Counted from the stretch's first letter, positions 44,068-53,050 are shown. The stretch is DNA of 64,000 bases from Nostoc sp. FACHB-973 (GCF_014698115.1 NZ_JACJSJ010000023.1:1-64000); one strand, 5' to 3'. A program made the numbers and translations. The notes: generated from the sequence alone by a model not told the origin.

Positions 44068-45075
44068 ATGAATGCAGAAATCTCCACCGCTTGGGACAAG
44101 GTTCAAAGCATGATCAATAGTTTCATAGCTTTGCTACCAAACATTGTCTTAGGGTTAATTGTCTTCATCCTCTTTTTGTTTATTGCTAGCAGAATTAAGG
44201 CACTAGTTAAGCGGTTAACTCGCAACCGTCGTTCCGCCCGGAATCTGGGATTAGTGCTGGGAAGGTTAGCGCAGGGGGTGACAGTTTTGATTGGGTTGTT
44301 TATTGCCCTTTCCATTGTGATTCCTACATTTAAAGCTGGTGATTTGATACAACTATTGGGAATAAGCGGTGTTGCAATTGGTTTTGCTTTCCGCGATATT
44401 CTGCAAAACTTCTTAGCTGGGATTTTAATTCTGCTGACTGAACCTTTTCAAATTGACGACCAAATTGTGTTTAAAGGCTTTGAGGGAACAGTTGAAAATA
44501 TCGAGACACGCGCCACAACAATCAGAACTTATGACGGTAGGCGAATTGTGATTCCTAACTCGGAATTATTTACCAATTCTGTCACCGTGAATACTGCCTT
44601 TGACAACCGCCGATTAGAGTATGATGTCGGTATTGGCTACGGCGACGATATTGACCTAGCCAAACAGTTAATGCTAGATGCAATGCATAGCGTCGATGAG
44701 GTTTTAAAAGATCCGGCTCCTGATGTACTAGCAATGGAACTAGCCGGAAGCAGTGTTAATATTCGGGTGCGCTGGTGGGTTCATCCACCACGACGGGCAG
44801 ATAATCTGATTTCGCGGGATAAAGTGATTACTGCTATTAAGAAAAAACTCGTCGCAAATGGCATTGATTTGCCTTTTCCCACACAACAAATTTTATTCCA
44901 CGATCAGACAGAAGAGACAGATGGCGATCGCTCTCGTCAGCGTGAAGGTTGGCCATCTGGTAAAGGGGAAGTACCAAAGCCACGCCGTATTAGCGATACT
45001 CTCAGGTTACTTGCTCAAAAGCAAGATCATGGCAATAGTAAGGTAGATTCTGCAAAGGTCAATAATGAAACATGA
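44068..45075 (+). CDS. MscS-family channel, paralogue B
   Basis: A protein of 335 residues with three membrane helices and the same pore helix and beta domain as the channel at 39387 (GDLIQLLGISGVAIGFAFRDILQNFLAGIL). Its stop overlaps the ATG of the DUF2254 gene (ATGA at 45072-45075), so the two are translationally coupled. It also sits 32 bases after the voltage-sensor channel. Co-translation with a DUF2254 protein is a strong hint that these membrane proteins are made together. The tail ends in a polar stretch with REGWPSGKG like its paralogue. Confidence 0.87.
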   Translation: MNAEISTAWDKVQSMINSFIALLPNIVLGLIVFILFLFIASRIKALVKRLTRNRRSARNLGLVLGRLAQGVTVLIGLFIALSIVIPTFKAGDLIQLLGISGVAIGFAFRDILQNFLAGILILLTEPFQIDDQIVFKGFEGTVENIETRATTIRTYDGRRIVIPNSELFTNSVTVNTAFDNRRLEYDVGIGYGDDIDLAKQLMLDAMHSVDEVLKDPAPDVLAMELAGSSVNIRVRWWVHPPRRADNLISRDKVITAIKKKLVANGIDLPFPTQQILFHDQTEETDGDRSRQREGWPSGKGEVPKPRRISDTLRLLAQKQDHGNSKVDSAKVNNET

Positions 45076-46418
45076 AAAATGTCAAATTGGGCAAACTGTG
45101 GGATACGCTCCACTCAAGTTACTGGTTCATTCCCTCAATTATGGCTATACTTACCACTGCGTTGGCATTCACAATGTTAATGCTCGATCGCACAGGTGAG
45201 GCAAGTATTAGTTATTGGTGGAGCTACACTGGTGGAGCAGATGGAGCGCGATCGGTTTTAGGAGCAGTTGCAGGTTCAATGATTAGCGTTGCTGCTACTG
45301 CCTTTTCAATTACAATCGTAGCGCTTCAGTTAGCTGCTTCCAATTTTGGCCCCCGTCTCCTGCGTAATTTCATGCAGGATACTGGTAATCAACTTGTCCT
45401 TGGCACATTTATTAGTACGTTTATCTACTGCTTGCTGATACTTCGGACTATTCATGGTGAGGGAGATGGATATAGTGAGTTTGTACCGCAAATTTCGGTT
45501 ACGTGCGGTATTTTACTGGCAATTATTAGCATCGGAGTTTTGATTTATTTTATCGATCATGCTTCTACAATAATTCAGGCTTCGCACATCATCGAAAACG
45601 TTAGTGATGACTTAGATAAAGCCATTGATCGCTTGTTTCCCAAAAAAATCGGACGTAGTGGCCCATTCGCACAAGAAATTGCAGAAATACCTGACGATTT
45701 TGACTTGGTTGCAAGTCCTGTAATAGTTAATAAGAATGGTTATATACAAGCAATTGACGACGAAGAATTGATGAAAATTGCCCGCAGAAACAATCTTTTA
45801 TTGCGCGTCGAGTCTCGACCAGGAAAGTTTATTGTTAAGGACAGTCATTTAGTTATGGTTTTTCCTGGTAAATTTGTTAATAAAAAATTAACCAAACAAA
45901 TCAATGATTGTTTTATTTTGGGTAAAGAACGTAGCGAACAGCAAGATATCGAGTTTCCCATCGATCAGTTAGTAGAAATTGCCCTACGTGCGCTTTCTCC
46001 AGGGATTAATGACCCATTTACTGCTATTCGCTGTGTTGATAGACTAGGCGCTGGACTATCCCGTTTAGCCCAAAAAGATTTTCCTTCACCTTACCGCTAC
46101 GATAAAGATCATAAATTACGTGCGATCGCTTTTGGGGTAACATTTGAGGGATTGGTTGATAGTGCCTTTAATGGAATTCGCCAATATGCACGCTCTGATA
46201 CATCAGTAACCATTCGTTTATTAGAAGCGATCGAGAATATTGCAACTTATACCAACAATCCCAAATACCAAGTAGTTTTACAGCGCCATGCAGAGATGAT
46301 TTTGCGCGGCAGCCAAGACGGTTTACCAGAAGAACTAGACCGCCAGGATGTGCAAAAGCAATATGACAATGCAATTCAAACTTTAAAAAATCAGACTTTA
46401 GCTGAAAGAAAAAAATGA
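45072..46418 (+). CDS. DUF2254 membrane protein
   Basis: A protein of 448 residues with about four membrane helices in the first 165 residues (including the family motif GSMISVAATAFSITIVALQLAASNFGPRLLRNFMQD). The large cytoplasmic region has an (E/D)-rich segment (DIEFPIDQLVEIALRALSPGINDPFTAIRCVDRL, about 296-329) that is diagnostic of DUF2254. Function unknown; the fold suggests a membrane-anchored binding or enzymatic domain. It overlaps the MscS stop and the next start by four bases each (ATGA), forming a tightly coupled trio. Confidence 0.83.
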   Translation: MKNVKLGKLWDTLHSSYWFIPSIMAILTTALAFTMLMLDRTGEASISYWWSYTGGADGARSVLGAVAGSMISVAATAFSITIVALQLAASNFGPRLLRNFMQDTGNQLVLGTFISTFIYCLLILRTIHGEGDGYSEFVPQISVTCGILLAIISIGVLIYFIDHASTIIQASHIIENVSDDLDKAIDRLFPKKIGRSGPFAQEIAEIPDDFDLVASPVIVNKNGYIQAIDDEELMKIARRNNLLLRVESRPGKFIVKDSHLVMVFPGKFVNKKLTKQINDCFILGKERSEQQDIEFPIDQLVEIALRALSPGINDPFTAIRCVDRLGAGLSRLAQKDFPSPYRYDKDHKLRAIAFGVTFEGLVDSAFNGIRQYARSDTSVTIRLLEAIENIATYTNNPKYQVVLQRHAEMILRGSQDGLPEELDRQDVQKQYDNAIQTLKNQTLAERKK

Positions 46419-47014
46419 AAAGTCTCAATTGGAAAGGTTATCGAATTATGGCGTGGGTAGGACAAGCTCTATTAACAATTCTTGTCATAGCCGCAGCAGT
46501 TCAAGGTAAATGGACAAATGCCTTTGGTCTTGCAGTCTTCCTGATTGCATCCTTTGTGTTTGTCATTCAAGATGATAAATTACCTACCTTGTTTGATTTT
46601 CTATTTGTCTTGGCTGCATTGCTAAATGCGACTGGTTGGGTATGGGATTTCTTTGGTATGCCAGGCCCTTATGATGAGATTGTTCATGGTTATACTACTT
46701 TTGCAATTACCCTCGCGCTCAGTTTTTTAGTCTATGGTTCAATGCTGAATATATTTCGTAATCATACACTCTTATATCTAGTGACAATTACCAGTTTTGG
46801 AATTGCCATTGGTGCTTTGTGGGAAGTTACAGAATGGTCTGCCGGTAAAATCCTTAATACTCAAGTGATTGAAAGCTTGGATGACACCATTATCGATTTA
46901 ATTATGGACTCTCTTGGAGCAGGATTAGCAGCTTTAATTAGCTTTTGGGGATTACGAAATTGGATAAATCGTAATACAAATGTAAGCAATTCCGAAACTA
47001 AGACATACATTTGA
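46415..47014 (+). CDS. DUF2238 (YjdF-like) membrane protein
   Basis: A protein of 199 residues with six membrane helices. The sequence MPGPYDEIVHGYTTFAITLAL and GALWEVTEWSAG, followed by DDTIIDLIMDSLGAGLAAL, match the DUF2238/YjdF family, whose acidic and histidine residues (DEIVH, E, D) sit within the membrane. The family has no firm function. The ATG overlaps the DUF2254 stop, so it is the last gene of the channel-DUF2254-DUF2238 operon. Confidence 0.78.
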   Translation: MKSLNWKGYRIMAWVGQALLTILVIAAAVQGKWTNAFGLAVFLIASFVFVIQDDKLPTLFDFLFVLAALLNATGWVWDFFGMPGPYDEIVHGYTTFAITLALSFLVYGSMLNIFRNHTLLYLVTITSFGIAIGALWEVTEWSAGKILNTQVIESLDDTIIDLIMDSLGAGLAALISFWGLRNWINRNTNVSNSETKTYI

Positions 47015-47086
47015 ATTACATATTTTTTGTTATTTTATAAGAAAATGATGAAGACAAACTACCTAAATAAAGAGGGGAAAATTACT

Positions 47087-47158
47087 ATGTCCAATTTATC
47101 TAGTTCAAGAAGAGATTTTCATCACTTAGTATACAATATTGGCATAGATAGCAAGTAA
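47087..47158 (+). CDS. Possible 23-residue small protein
   Basis: A tiny frame (MSNLSSSRRDFHHLVYNIGI, then DSK) with a strong ribosome site GAGGGG about 8-10 bases before the ATG. Nothing else in this gap explains the ribosome site. The role is unknown and a chance occurrence cannot be ruled out. Confidence 0.3.
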   Translation: MSNLSSSRRDFHHLVYNIGIDSK

Positions 47159-47210
47159 CTATTTATACTATTAGTTTGAAGATTGAATTAGTGTAGTCAA
47201 CAACTGATTT

Positions 47211-48242
47211 CTAGTTGTCATTTCCCTGCCAGCTATTGAGTACATCCTCTACCAAAACCTCTTTTATCCAAACTTGCAATACAATTGTTAATGGAACAGC
47301 AAGAAAAAGACCTAAAAATCCAAAAAAACTACCAAAAAACACCACTGCTACTAATGTAACTGCTGGTAACAAAGATGCTTGGGTTTTCATGATTAAAGGT
47401 ACTATAATTAAACTTTCGATTTGCTGAATTCCAAAGTATAAAGCTACAACTGCGGCGACTTTCCAAGGTTCTTTGCTTAATGCTAGCAGTGCAGGTGGAA
47501 TCACGCTCAAGGTTGGCCCAACATTTGGAATAAATTCTAATAATCCTGCCAAAATAGCATTAACTAATGGCAATGGTACTCCAAAAATCAACAGTCCAAT
47601 ATAGCTCAATGTTGCAATGAGCAGCATAGTAAAGAGCGTGCCTTTTATCCAGCCAGTTAATGAGACTGTACACTTATTTAGAATGTCATCAACTCGCCGA
47701 CGATAAAAGGCAGGAAATAGCATTATAAATCCCTGTCGATAAGGCGAGGGATTGGCTAATAACATGATGGTGAGAGCTACAAAAAGCAACAAACTTAAAA
47801 TAATAGAAAGTGAGTTACTAACCAAGTTAAAAAAGTTGCTTATTAACTGATTTAACCAATCTTGTAAACCTTGAGTGATATACCTAAGTCCCCGAATATT
47901 TTCTAATAGTCGATCGGGAATAAGATTTTGTAACCAATTATTCCACGATCGCAACCGTTCTAATGCCATAGGCATAATATTACCAAATTGCTGCAACTGC
48001 TCAACAAGAGGCGGCACAATCAAAGCAAAAAAACCGACCAAAACGACCAATAAGAGAATAACTGATATGGCAACTGCAATTCCTCGCTGAATGCGAAATC
48101 TTTGAAAAAAACTCACTACTTCATTTAGGACTGTAGCTAAAACTACTGCTGCAAATACCACCAAAAGTATTTGTCTAATTTGCCACAAAATATAAAGAGA
48201 TATAACAAGAGCGAGAAACCCGATAAGTTGTCCAAAGCGCAC
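47211..48242 (-). CDS. AI-2E family transporter (first)
   Basis: A protein of 343 residues with seven to eight membrane helices in the pattern of the AI-2E/PerM family (helices 1-3 in about 5-85, a long cytoplasmic loop, then helices including GIQQIESLIIVPLIMKTQASLLPAVTLVAVVFFGSFFGFLGLFLAVPLTIV). The GTG start at 48242 is supported by GGGGGTG just upstream. The family includes autoinducer-2 exporters but also Na+/H+ or other transporters, so the substrate is open. Transcribed opposite to the DUF2238 operon and 70 bases downstream of the second AI-2E gene. Confidence 0.83.
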   Translation of the reverse strand: MRFGQLIGFLALVISLYILWQIRQILLVVFAAVVLATVLNEVVSFFQRFRIQRGIAVAISVILLLVVLVGFFALIVPPLVEQLQQFGNIMPMALERLRSWNNWLQNLIPDRLLENIRGLRYITQGLQDWLNQLISNFFNLVSNSLSIILSLLLFVALTIMLLANPSPYRQGFIMLFPAFYRRRVDDILNKCTVSLTGWIKGTLFTMLLIATLSYIGLLIFGVPLPLVNAILAGLLEFIPNVGPTLSVIPPALLALSKEPWKVAAVVALYFGIQQIESLIIVPLIMKTQASLLPAVTLVAVVFFGSFFGFLGLFLAVPLTIVLQVWIKEVLVEDVLNSWQGNDN

Positions 48243-48312
48243 AATGCACCCCCAAAGTTTTGCTATTTATAACCGAAAATTTAAATTACACAATTTCTAT
48301 TAAATAAATCAG

Positions 48313-49377
48313 TTAATTTTCATTTTTTGAATTATCTTGCAATTCCTCAATATCTAACAAACTTACAATAACTCCAGCAATGGGTATAGAAAGGAATACT
48401 CCTAATAATCCAGCTATTTTTGTACCAATTAAAAGAGCAAAAAATACTACTATAGGATTTAAGTGAACTGTACTTTGCATTACACGAGGTGCAATCAAAT
48501 TATCTTGAATTTGTTGCAAAACTATGCAAAAAATTAATACTTTTATACTAACAATCCAACCGCTTTGTACTAAGATAATTAGAGAAACTAAGCTAACTCC
48601 TAGTGTAGCTCCGATACCAGGAATCAAGTCAAAAAGTCCCACAGTTATAGCTAGCAAAAACGGGAATGGAACACGCAGAAGTGCGAAAACTAAAAAAGTA
48701 GCAATACTCAGAATACATGAGATTAGCAATTGACCTCGCAAGAAACCAATGAAGTTCTTTTGAATAGATGTTGCAAAGCGATCGCGTTGATTATGGGGAA
48801 TCATCTTAAGAATCAGTTGCCAGATTTGCTCTCCATCAGTCAGTATAAAAAAGGCAATTACAATAATAATGATAAATCCAACATAACTTTCTAAGAAATT
48901 GGGCAAAAAGCCTAAAATCATATTCATCCCATACACAAACCAGTTGCGAATTTGTGTTTCTATTGCCTCTAAATTTATGGGAATATTTCGAGTGGCTAAT
49001 ACGCTTTGTAATTGATTAATAGGATTGTTAGTAGAAGTAATAATTTGTAATAATAAACCTACTAATTGTTGGAGTTGTGTAATTAATATATTACCAACAA
49101 ATACAAAGAGAAAAATGATTGTTAATAGACTGATGACTATAACTGTACCCAAGGCAAGACCTCTCTTCAAGAACCGTTCCAGGTAGCGTACAGGATAGTT
49201 AAGAATGAGTGCTAAAATTGTTGCAAAGGTAAATATAAAAACTACATCTTTGAAATACCAAAAAACTTTTACTAATACCCAACCACAAGCAGCAAACAGT
49301 AAGAAACGAACTAGTGTGTTAGTACTAAATTTACTCCAGAAAGTTTTTTCATTTGGCTGTGGTCGAGGGTTATTCAT
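48313..49377 (-). CDS. AI-2E family transporter (second)
   Basis: A protein of 354 residues and a diverged paralogue of the first, with the same helix pattern and closing motif (QQIQDNLIAPRVMQSTVHLNPIVVFFALLIGTKIAGLLGVFLSIPIAGVI). ATG start. The two genes are tandem and co-directional with a 70-base gap, so they may form one transcript and possibly a heteromeric transporter (inference). Substrate unknown. Confidence 0.83.
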   Translation of the reverse strand: MNNPRPQPNEKTFWSKFSTNTLVRFLLFAACGWVLVKVFWYFKDVVFIFTFATILALILNYPVRYLERFLKRGLALGTVIVISLLTIIFLFVFVGNILITQLQQLVGLLLQIITSTNNPINQLQSVLATRNIPINLEAIETQIRNWFVYGMNMILGFLPNFLESYVGFIIIIVIAFFILTDGEQIWQLILKMIPHNQRDRFATSIQKNFIGFLRGQLLISCILSIATFLVFALLRVPFPFLLAITVGLFDLIPGIGATLGVSLVSLIILVQSGWIVSIKVLIFCIVLQQIQDNLIAPRVMQSTVHLNPIVVFFALLIGTKIAGLLGVFLSIPIAGVIVSLLDIEELQDNSKNEN

Positions 49378-49420
49378 GTGTTTGGTTATTTTTATTTACT
49401 TAAGCTATATTTATAACTAG

Positions 49421-51238
49421 TTATGTTCGTTTGAGACGGTTCAATACACGAGTAATTAGTTGTGATTTTTTAGCAGTTTTGCTTATACAATCATCAGCAC
49501 CGATTGCAAATATTTGCTCAACAATATCTGTGTTTAAATTATCAACCAGAAACAGCACTGGTAAAAATTTGTAGTATGGATCGTTACGTACTACCTGACA
49601 AAGTTCAATGCCATTGATATGAGGCATTTCCACATCTAAAATTAGCAAATCTGGAGAAAATTCTGTCAGAGTATCCCAGAAATATCGTGAGTCTTCAAGA
49701 GTTTTTAGAGTCAGTCCTAATGGTTCTAAAGATTGTTGTATAAAAGTTAATGTCTGTGAATCGTCGTCTACAACCATTACTCTCGCTTCGGTAATACAAG
49801 TTTGTTGTAATATTTGACTGACTGACTCTAAAATTTGGCTAGGAGGTATGGATTTTTGTAAAAAAGCACGTCCGCCAGCTCGTGCAACCTCAACGCGATA
49901 GCTAAAATTATTTCGCTCTGTAAAAACTAACACTGGTATTTCTGGCAGTGGCGATGGCGTTCCGCCCAGCGTAGCTGATCGCTGGGATAATTCTGTTAAT
50001 AACTTCAAGCTATCTTTGTGAATATCAAGATCCAGTAGCACCACATCGGGATTTAAAGATGGAATTATATTTCTGGCTGTAGTGAGATTAGTAGCAATTT
50101 TAACTTGTAGTTCCTGATTTTCAGCTTCCTTTATCAATTCCTCTACTACTTGGCGATCGTTGCTAATTACTAATAGTAAATTTTGTATTTGTTCAACTGG
50201 AGTTTTTTCTAGCTCTCGTTGCAACTTAATCAAAAGCTTATCTAAATCAAAACATTTAGCTTGGCTAGTAGATTTTAGATTTTGAAATACATCTTCTATT
50301 TCATTAGCTAATAACGAGCCTTTGGGGAAGCCAAAACTACCTAAAGAACCAGCTAGCTTGTGAGCTTCTTGCTCTGCTTTTTGCCTTAGTTCAACATCAA
50401 GTGTACCTTTTCTTAAAGCATCAGCAGCTAAGTTCAATACTGTAATGCGCGAACCAATCTTAACTTGAAAATTTTCCCGTTGTTGAGCAATGGCTGCTAG
50501 GAGAGTTTTCTGTTGTTTTAAATCTGTTTCCTGCTGATCTTTCTGACATTTTTGTTCATTCGATAGAGCTTTTAAACGATAACCCATTCCATAAACAGTT
50601 TCTATAAAATCATAGTTAGCACCTGCTGCTTTTAGCTTCTGTCTTAAACTTTTGATATGAGATTTAATCGTATTTTCTTCAGGTGGATCTTTTTCAGCAC
50701 TCCAAAGTTGATCTATAATTGCACTCCGGCTAAAGATGCGCTGGTTGTTGCGTAAAAACAGGTCTAAAAGACTAAATTCTTTTGCCGTTAAATTTAGTAC
50801 AATGTCTGCATAAGTTACCTCACAAGTACTAGGATCGAGACGCAAGCTTCCCCATTCCAAAATAGGAGGTAAAGAAGTATTTCCCCGACGCAGTAAAGCA
50901 CGAATCCGAGCTGATAACTCTTGAAAGTCAAATGGTTTGACTACATAATCGTCTGCTCCGGCATCTAAACCGATAACTTTATCTGTTTTAGTATCTTTTG
51001 CTGTCAAAAGCAGAATCAGCATTTGATGTCCTGACTGGCGTAATTGCCGACAAAGACTGATACCATCCAGCTTTGGCAGAATCACATCTAGCAAAATCAG
51101 GTCATAGTTACAAACACTTATCAATTCCCAACCAGCTTCACCATCAGCAGCAATATCAACCACATAATTTTGTTTGGTAAGAGCTGTAGCTACAGCTTGA
51201 GCAAGCAAATCATCATCTTCAACCAACAGAATTCTCAT
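49421..51238 (-). CDS. Multi-domain response regulator REC-wHTH-Hpt-REC-REC
   Basis: 605 residues from ATG at 51238 (the frame opens earlier at TTG 51262). First receiver with D8-D10 and phospho-acceptor D51, then a winged-helix DNA-binding domain (about 125-228) ending YGMGYRLKAL. An Hpt-like domain follows (about 245-345, EQEAHKLAGSLGSFGF, with a phosphorylatable His). Then two further receivers (about 355-475 and 480-600) with D in VVLLDLD and LLILDVEMP and lysines in LQKSI and CISKT. This gives a phosphorelay plus DNA binding in one chain. The second receiver contains an insertion RSATLGGTPSPLPE encoded by an intergenic-type repeat. Its histidine kinase is probably the next gene. Confidence 0.85.
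   Translation of the reverse strand: MRILLVEDDDLLAQAVATALTKQNYVVDIAADGEAGWELISVCNYDLILLDVILPKLDGISLCRQLRQSGHQMLILLLTAKDTKTDKVIGLDAGADDYVVKPFDFQELSARIRALLRRGNTSLPPILEWGSLRLDPSTCEVTYADIVLNLTAKEFSLLDLFLRNNQRIFSRSAIIDQLWSAEKDPPEENTIKSHIKSLRQKLKAAGANYDFIETVYGMGYRLKALSNEQKCQKDQQETDLKQQKTLLAAIAQQRENFQVKIGSRITVLNLAADALRKGTLDVELRQKAEQEAHKLAGSLGSFGFPKGSLLANEIEDVFQNLKSTSQAKCFDLDKLLIKLQRELEKTPVEQIQNLLLVISNDRQVVEELIKEAENQELQVKIATNLTTARNIIPSLNPDVVLLDLDIHKDSLKLLTELSQRSATLGGTPSPLPEIPVLVFTERNNFSYRVEVARAGGRAFLQKSIPPSQILESVSQILQQTCITEARVMVVDDDSQTLTFIQQSLEPLGLTLKTLEDSRYFWDTLTEFSPDLLILDVEMPHINGIELCQVVRNDPYYKFLPVLFLVDNLNTDIVEQIFAIGADDCISKTAKKSQLITRVLNRLKRT
49946..49985. repeat. Intergenic-type repeat inserted in-frame in response regulator
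   Basis: GCGATGGCGTTCCGCCCAGC followed by GTAGCTGATCGC, a GC-rich repeat of the kind otherwise seen between genes. Here it encodes the extra peptide in the second receiver domain, between LLTELSQ and IPVLVF. Confidence 0.55.
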
Positions 51239-51385
51239 GAAAATGTTTGCTTGGAGAAGCAACCCTAAGCGCTGTCATCAAATTTATCTAACTTAGGTTA
51301 TCTCCTTTTCAGTTTTATATAACATCTATCAAAGGCAAGGTTTTAGAATATCTTTGCAATCATCCCATTGATGATGTTCAACACT

Positions 51386-53050
51386 TCAAACGGGCAATTT
51401 GACTGTAAATGTCGCTCCTTGACCCATTCCTTGGCTCTGGGCTTGGATTGTGCCACTATGCAGTTCTATTATATGACGGGCGATCGCTAGCCCTAAACCT
51501 AGTCCTTTATCTGACCGAGTATGACTACTATCTGCTTGGCAAAAGCGCTCAAAAACGTGAGGTAAAAAGTTAGCACTGATACCCTTACCCGTATCACTCA
51601 CTTCAATTTGAACATAGTTAGGAATTGAACATTGGGAAAACTCTTCTTTAGAGACACGATTAATCGTGTCTATTTCTTTTGACAACCGCACCTTAACCCG
51701 TCCGCCGTTGGGTGTAAATTTGATCGCATTGGTGAGTAGATTTAACACAACTTGTTGCAAGCGATCTGAGTCACCCGAAATTTTTTCTATTGAAGTGTCA
51801 AGTATAGTTTCAATTTGAATATCCTTTGCATCTGCCAATGATTGTACAACCTCGATCGCAGATGTAATTACTTCTACTAAATCTACCAAATCAATCGAGA
51901 GTGAAATTTCTCCTCTAACAATACGCGAAATATCAAGTAGGTCTTCAATAAGTTGCATTTGCAAATTAGCATTGCGTTCAATTGTCTCAAGCGCAAGAGT
52001 TGCTTTAGCTTCATCTAGCGCACCCGTTTGCAACATCCCCGCCCAACCAATAATTGCAGTCATGGGGGTACGTAATTCATGGGAAACTATTGCTAAAAAT
52101 TCATCCTTGGAACGGTTTGCAGCTTCTGCTGCACTTTGCGCCGCTTCGCTAACAGCGCGTGCAGCTTGTTCTCGCAGCAGCAATTGCTCTTTTTCTTCTT
52201 CTGCTTGTTTGCGCTCAGTAATATCTTGCATAATTTTAGAGAATCCGCGCAGATTTCCATTTTCATCTCGTAAAGGTGTGATTACACAATGCGCCCAAAA
52301 AAATGTCCCATCTTTGCGGAGATGCCAACGATTTTCTTTAGAAAAACCTTCAGTTAAGGCTTTACTCAATGCTTGTTGTGGTTGTCCGCGCTCAATTGCT
52401 TCTGGTGAAAAAATGCGCTCAAAAGGTTGACCAATAATTTCTGCTTCTTGATAGCCTAAAATACTTTCGGCTCCAATGTTCCAGCTAGTAAAGTTACCGT
52501 TTGGATCTAACATGAAAATTGCGTAATTAGTTACTCCTTCTATTAGCAACCGATAACGTTCTTCACTCTGACGCAGACTGTCTTGAATTTGAAGTAGAGA
52601 CTCGTAATTTTGTTGGGCTACTCGCGCGTTCATTTGAGCTTGCGATCGCGCCTGACGTAGTGCAGTGTTAAGTAAGGTAATCAACAATGCTACTAGCACA
52701 AACTGAAGCAACCCCAACGCACCAAACCCAGCAACAGACAAAGAATAGAAAGGGAGTAAAAGGAAGTAGGCGCAGACGATAGCAGAGAAAAAAGTTGCTA
52801 ACAGTCCTGGGTTTAAGCCACCATACCAGGAACTAACCATGACAGCAGCTAAAAACAGTGGATAAATGGAATTCAGCCTGTGTAACTGCCATAGAAGCAG
52901 TGTCAGCAGTAAAGCTAGTAAAACCGTTAATAATGCAATGCTATAACCTTGTAGTTGCGATGACCTCCGGTCGGTCGGAGACCATCGCGTAGCGTCTCCG
53001 TAGGAGAATCGCCAAAGGCGGGGCAAAGCCCATCGCGTTAATCTCCACAT
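51386..53050 (-). CDS. DUF4118-PAS sensor histidine kinase
   Basis: A protein of 554 residues. An N-terminal arginine- and tryptophan-rich stretch (about 1-33) is encoded by intergenic-type repeat DNA. Then come four membrane helices of the KdpD-like DUF4118 domain (about 36-125), a PAS-PAC domain (about 165-280, YRLLIEGVTNYAIFMLDP, WNIGAESILGY) and a coiled linker. The kinase core has VSHELRTPMTAIIGW (H324), NLLTNAIKFTPNGG, DTGKGI and GLGLGLAIARHI. It is a membrane-bound sensor likely paired with the multi-domain regulator (gap 148 bases, same strand) and perhaps the divergent single receiver. The repeat-derived N-terminus makes the annotated start doubtful. Confidence 0.85.
   Translation of the reverse strand: MWRLTRWALPRLWRFSYGDATRWSPTDRRSSQLQGYSIALLTVLLALLLTLLLWQLHRLNSIYPLFLAAVMVSSWYGGLNPGLLATFFSAIVCAYFLLLPFYSLSVAGFGALGLLQFVLVALLITLLNTALRQARSQAQMNARVAQQNYESLLQIQDSLRQSEERYRLLIEGVTNYAIFMLDPNGNFTSWNIGAESILGYQEAEIIGQPFERIFSPEAIERGQPQQALSKALTEGFSKENRWHLRKDGTFFWAHCVITPLRDENGNLRGFSKIMQDITERKQAEEEKEQLLLREQAARAVSEAAQSAAEAANRSKDEFLAIVSHELRTPMTAIIGWAGMLQTGALDEAKATLALETIERNANLQMQLIEDLLDISRIVRGEISLSIDLVDLVEVITSAIEVVQSLADAKDIQIETILDTSIEKISGDSDRLQQVVLNLLTNAIKFTPNGGRVKVRLSKEIDTINRVSKEEFSQCSIPNYVQIEVSDTGKGISANFLPHVFERFCQADSSHTRSDKGLGLGLAIARHIIELHSGTIQAQSQGMGQGATFTVKLPV
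52957..53038. repeat. GC-rich intergenic-type repeats at kinase N-terminus
   Basis: A run of short palindromes: CTCCGGTCGGTCGGAG, GTCTCCGTAGGAGA and GGCGGGGCAAAGCCC, separated by GATCGCG- and TCGCG-like spacers. All are coding for residues 4-32 of the kinase. In composition it is unlike the rest of the gene. Confidence 0.65.

Noticed and set aside
47211-49377. AI-2E genes as evidence of autoinducer-2 signalling
   Set aside because: The family is broad and no AI-2 synthesis or receptor gene is visible, so no signalling claim is made.
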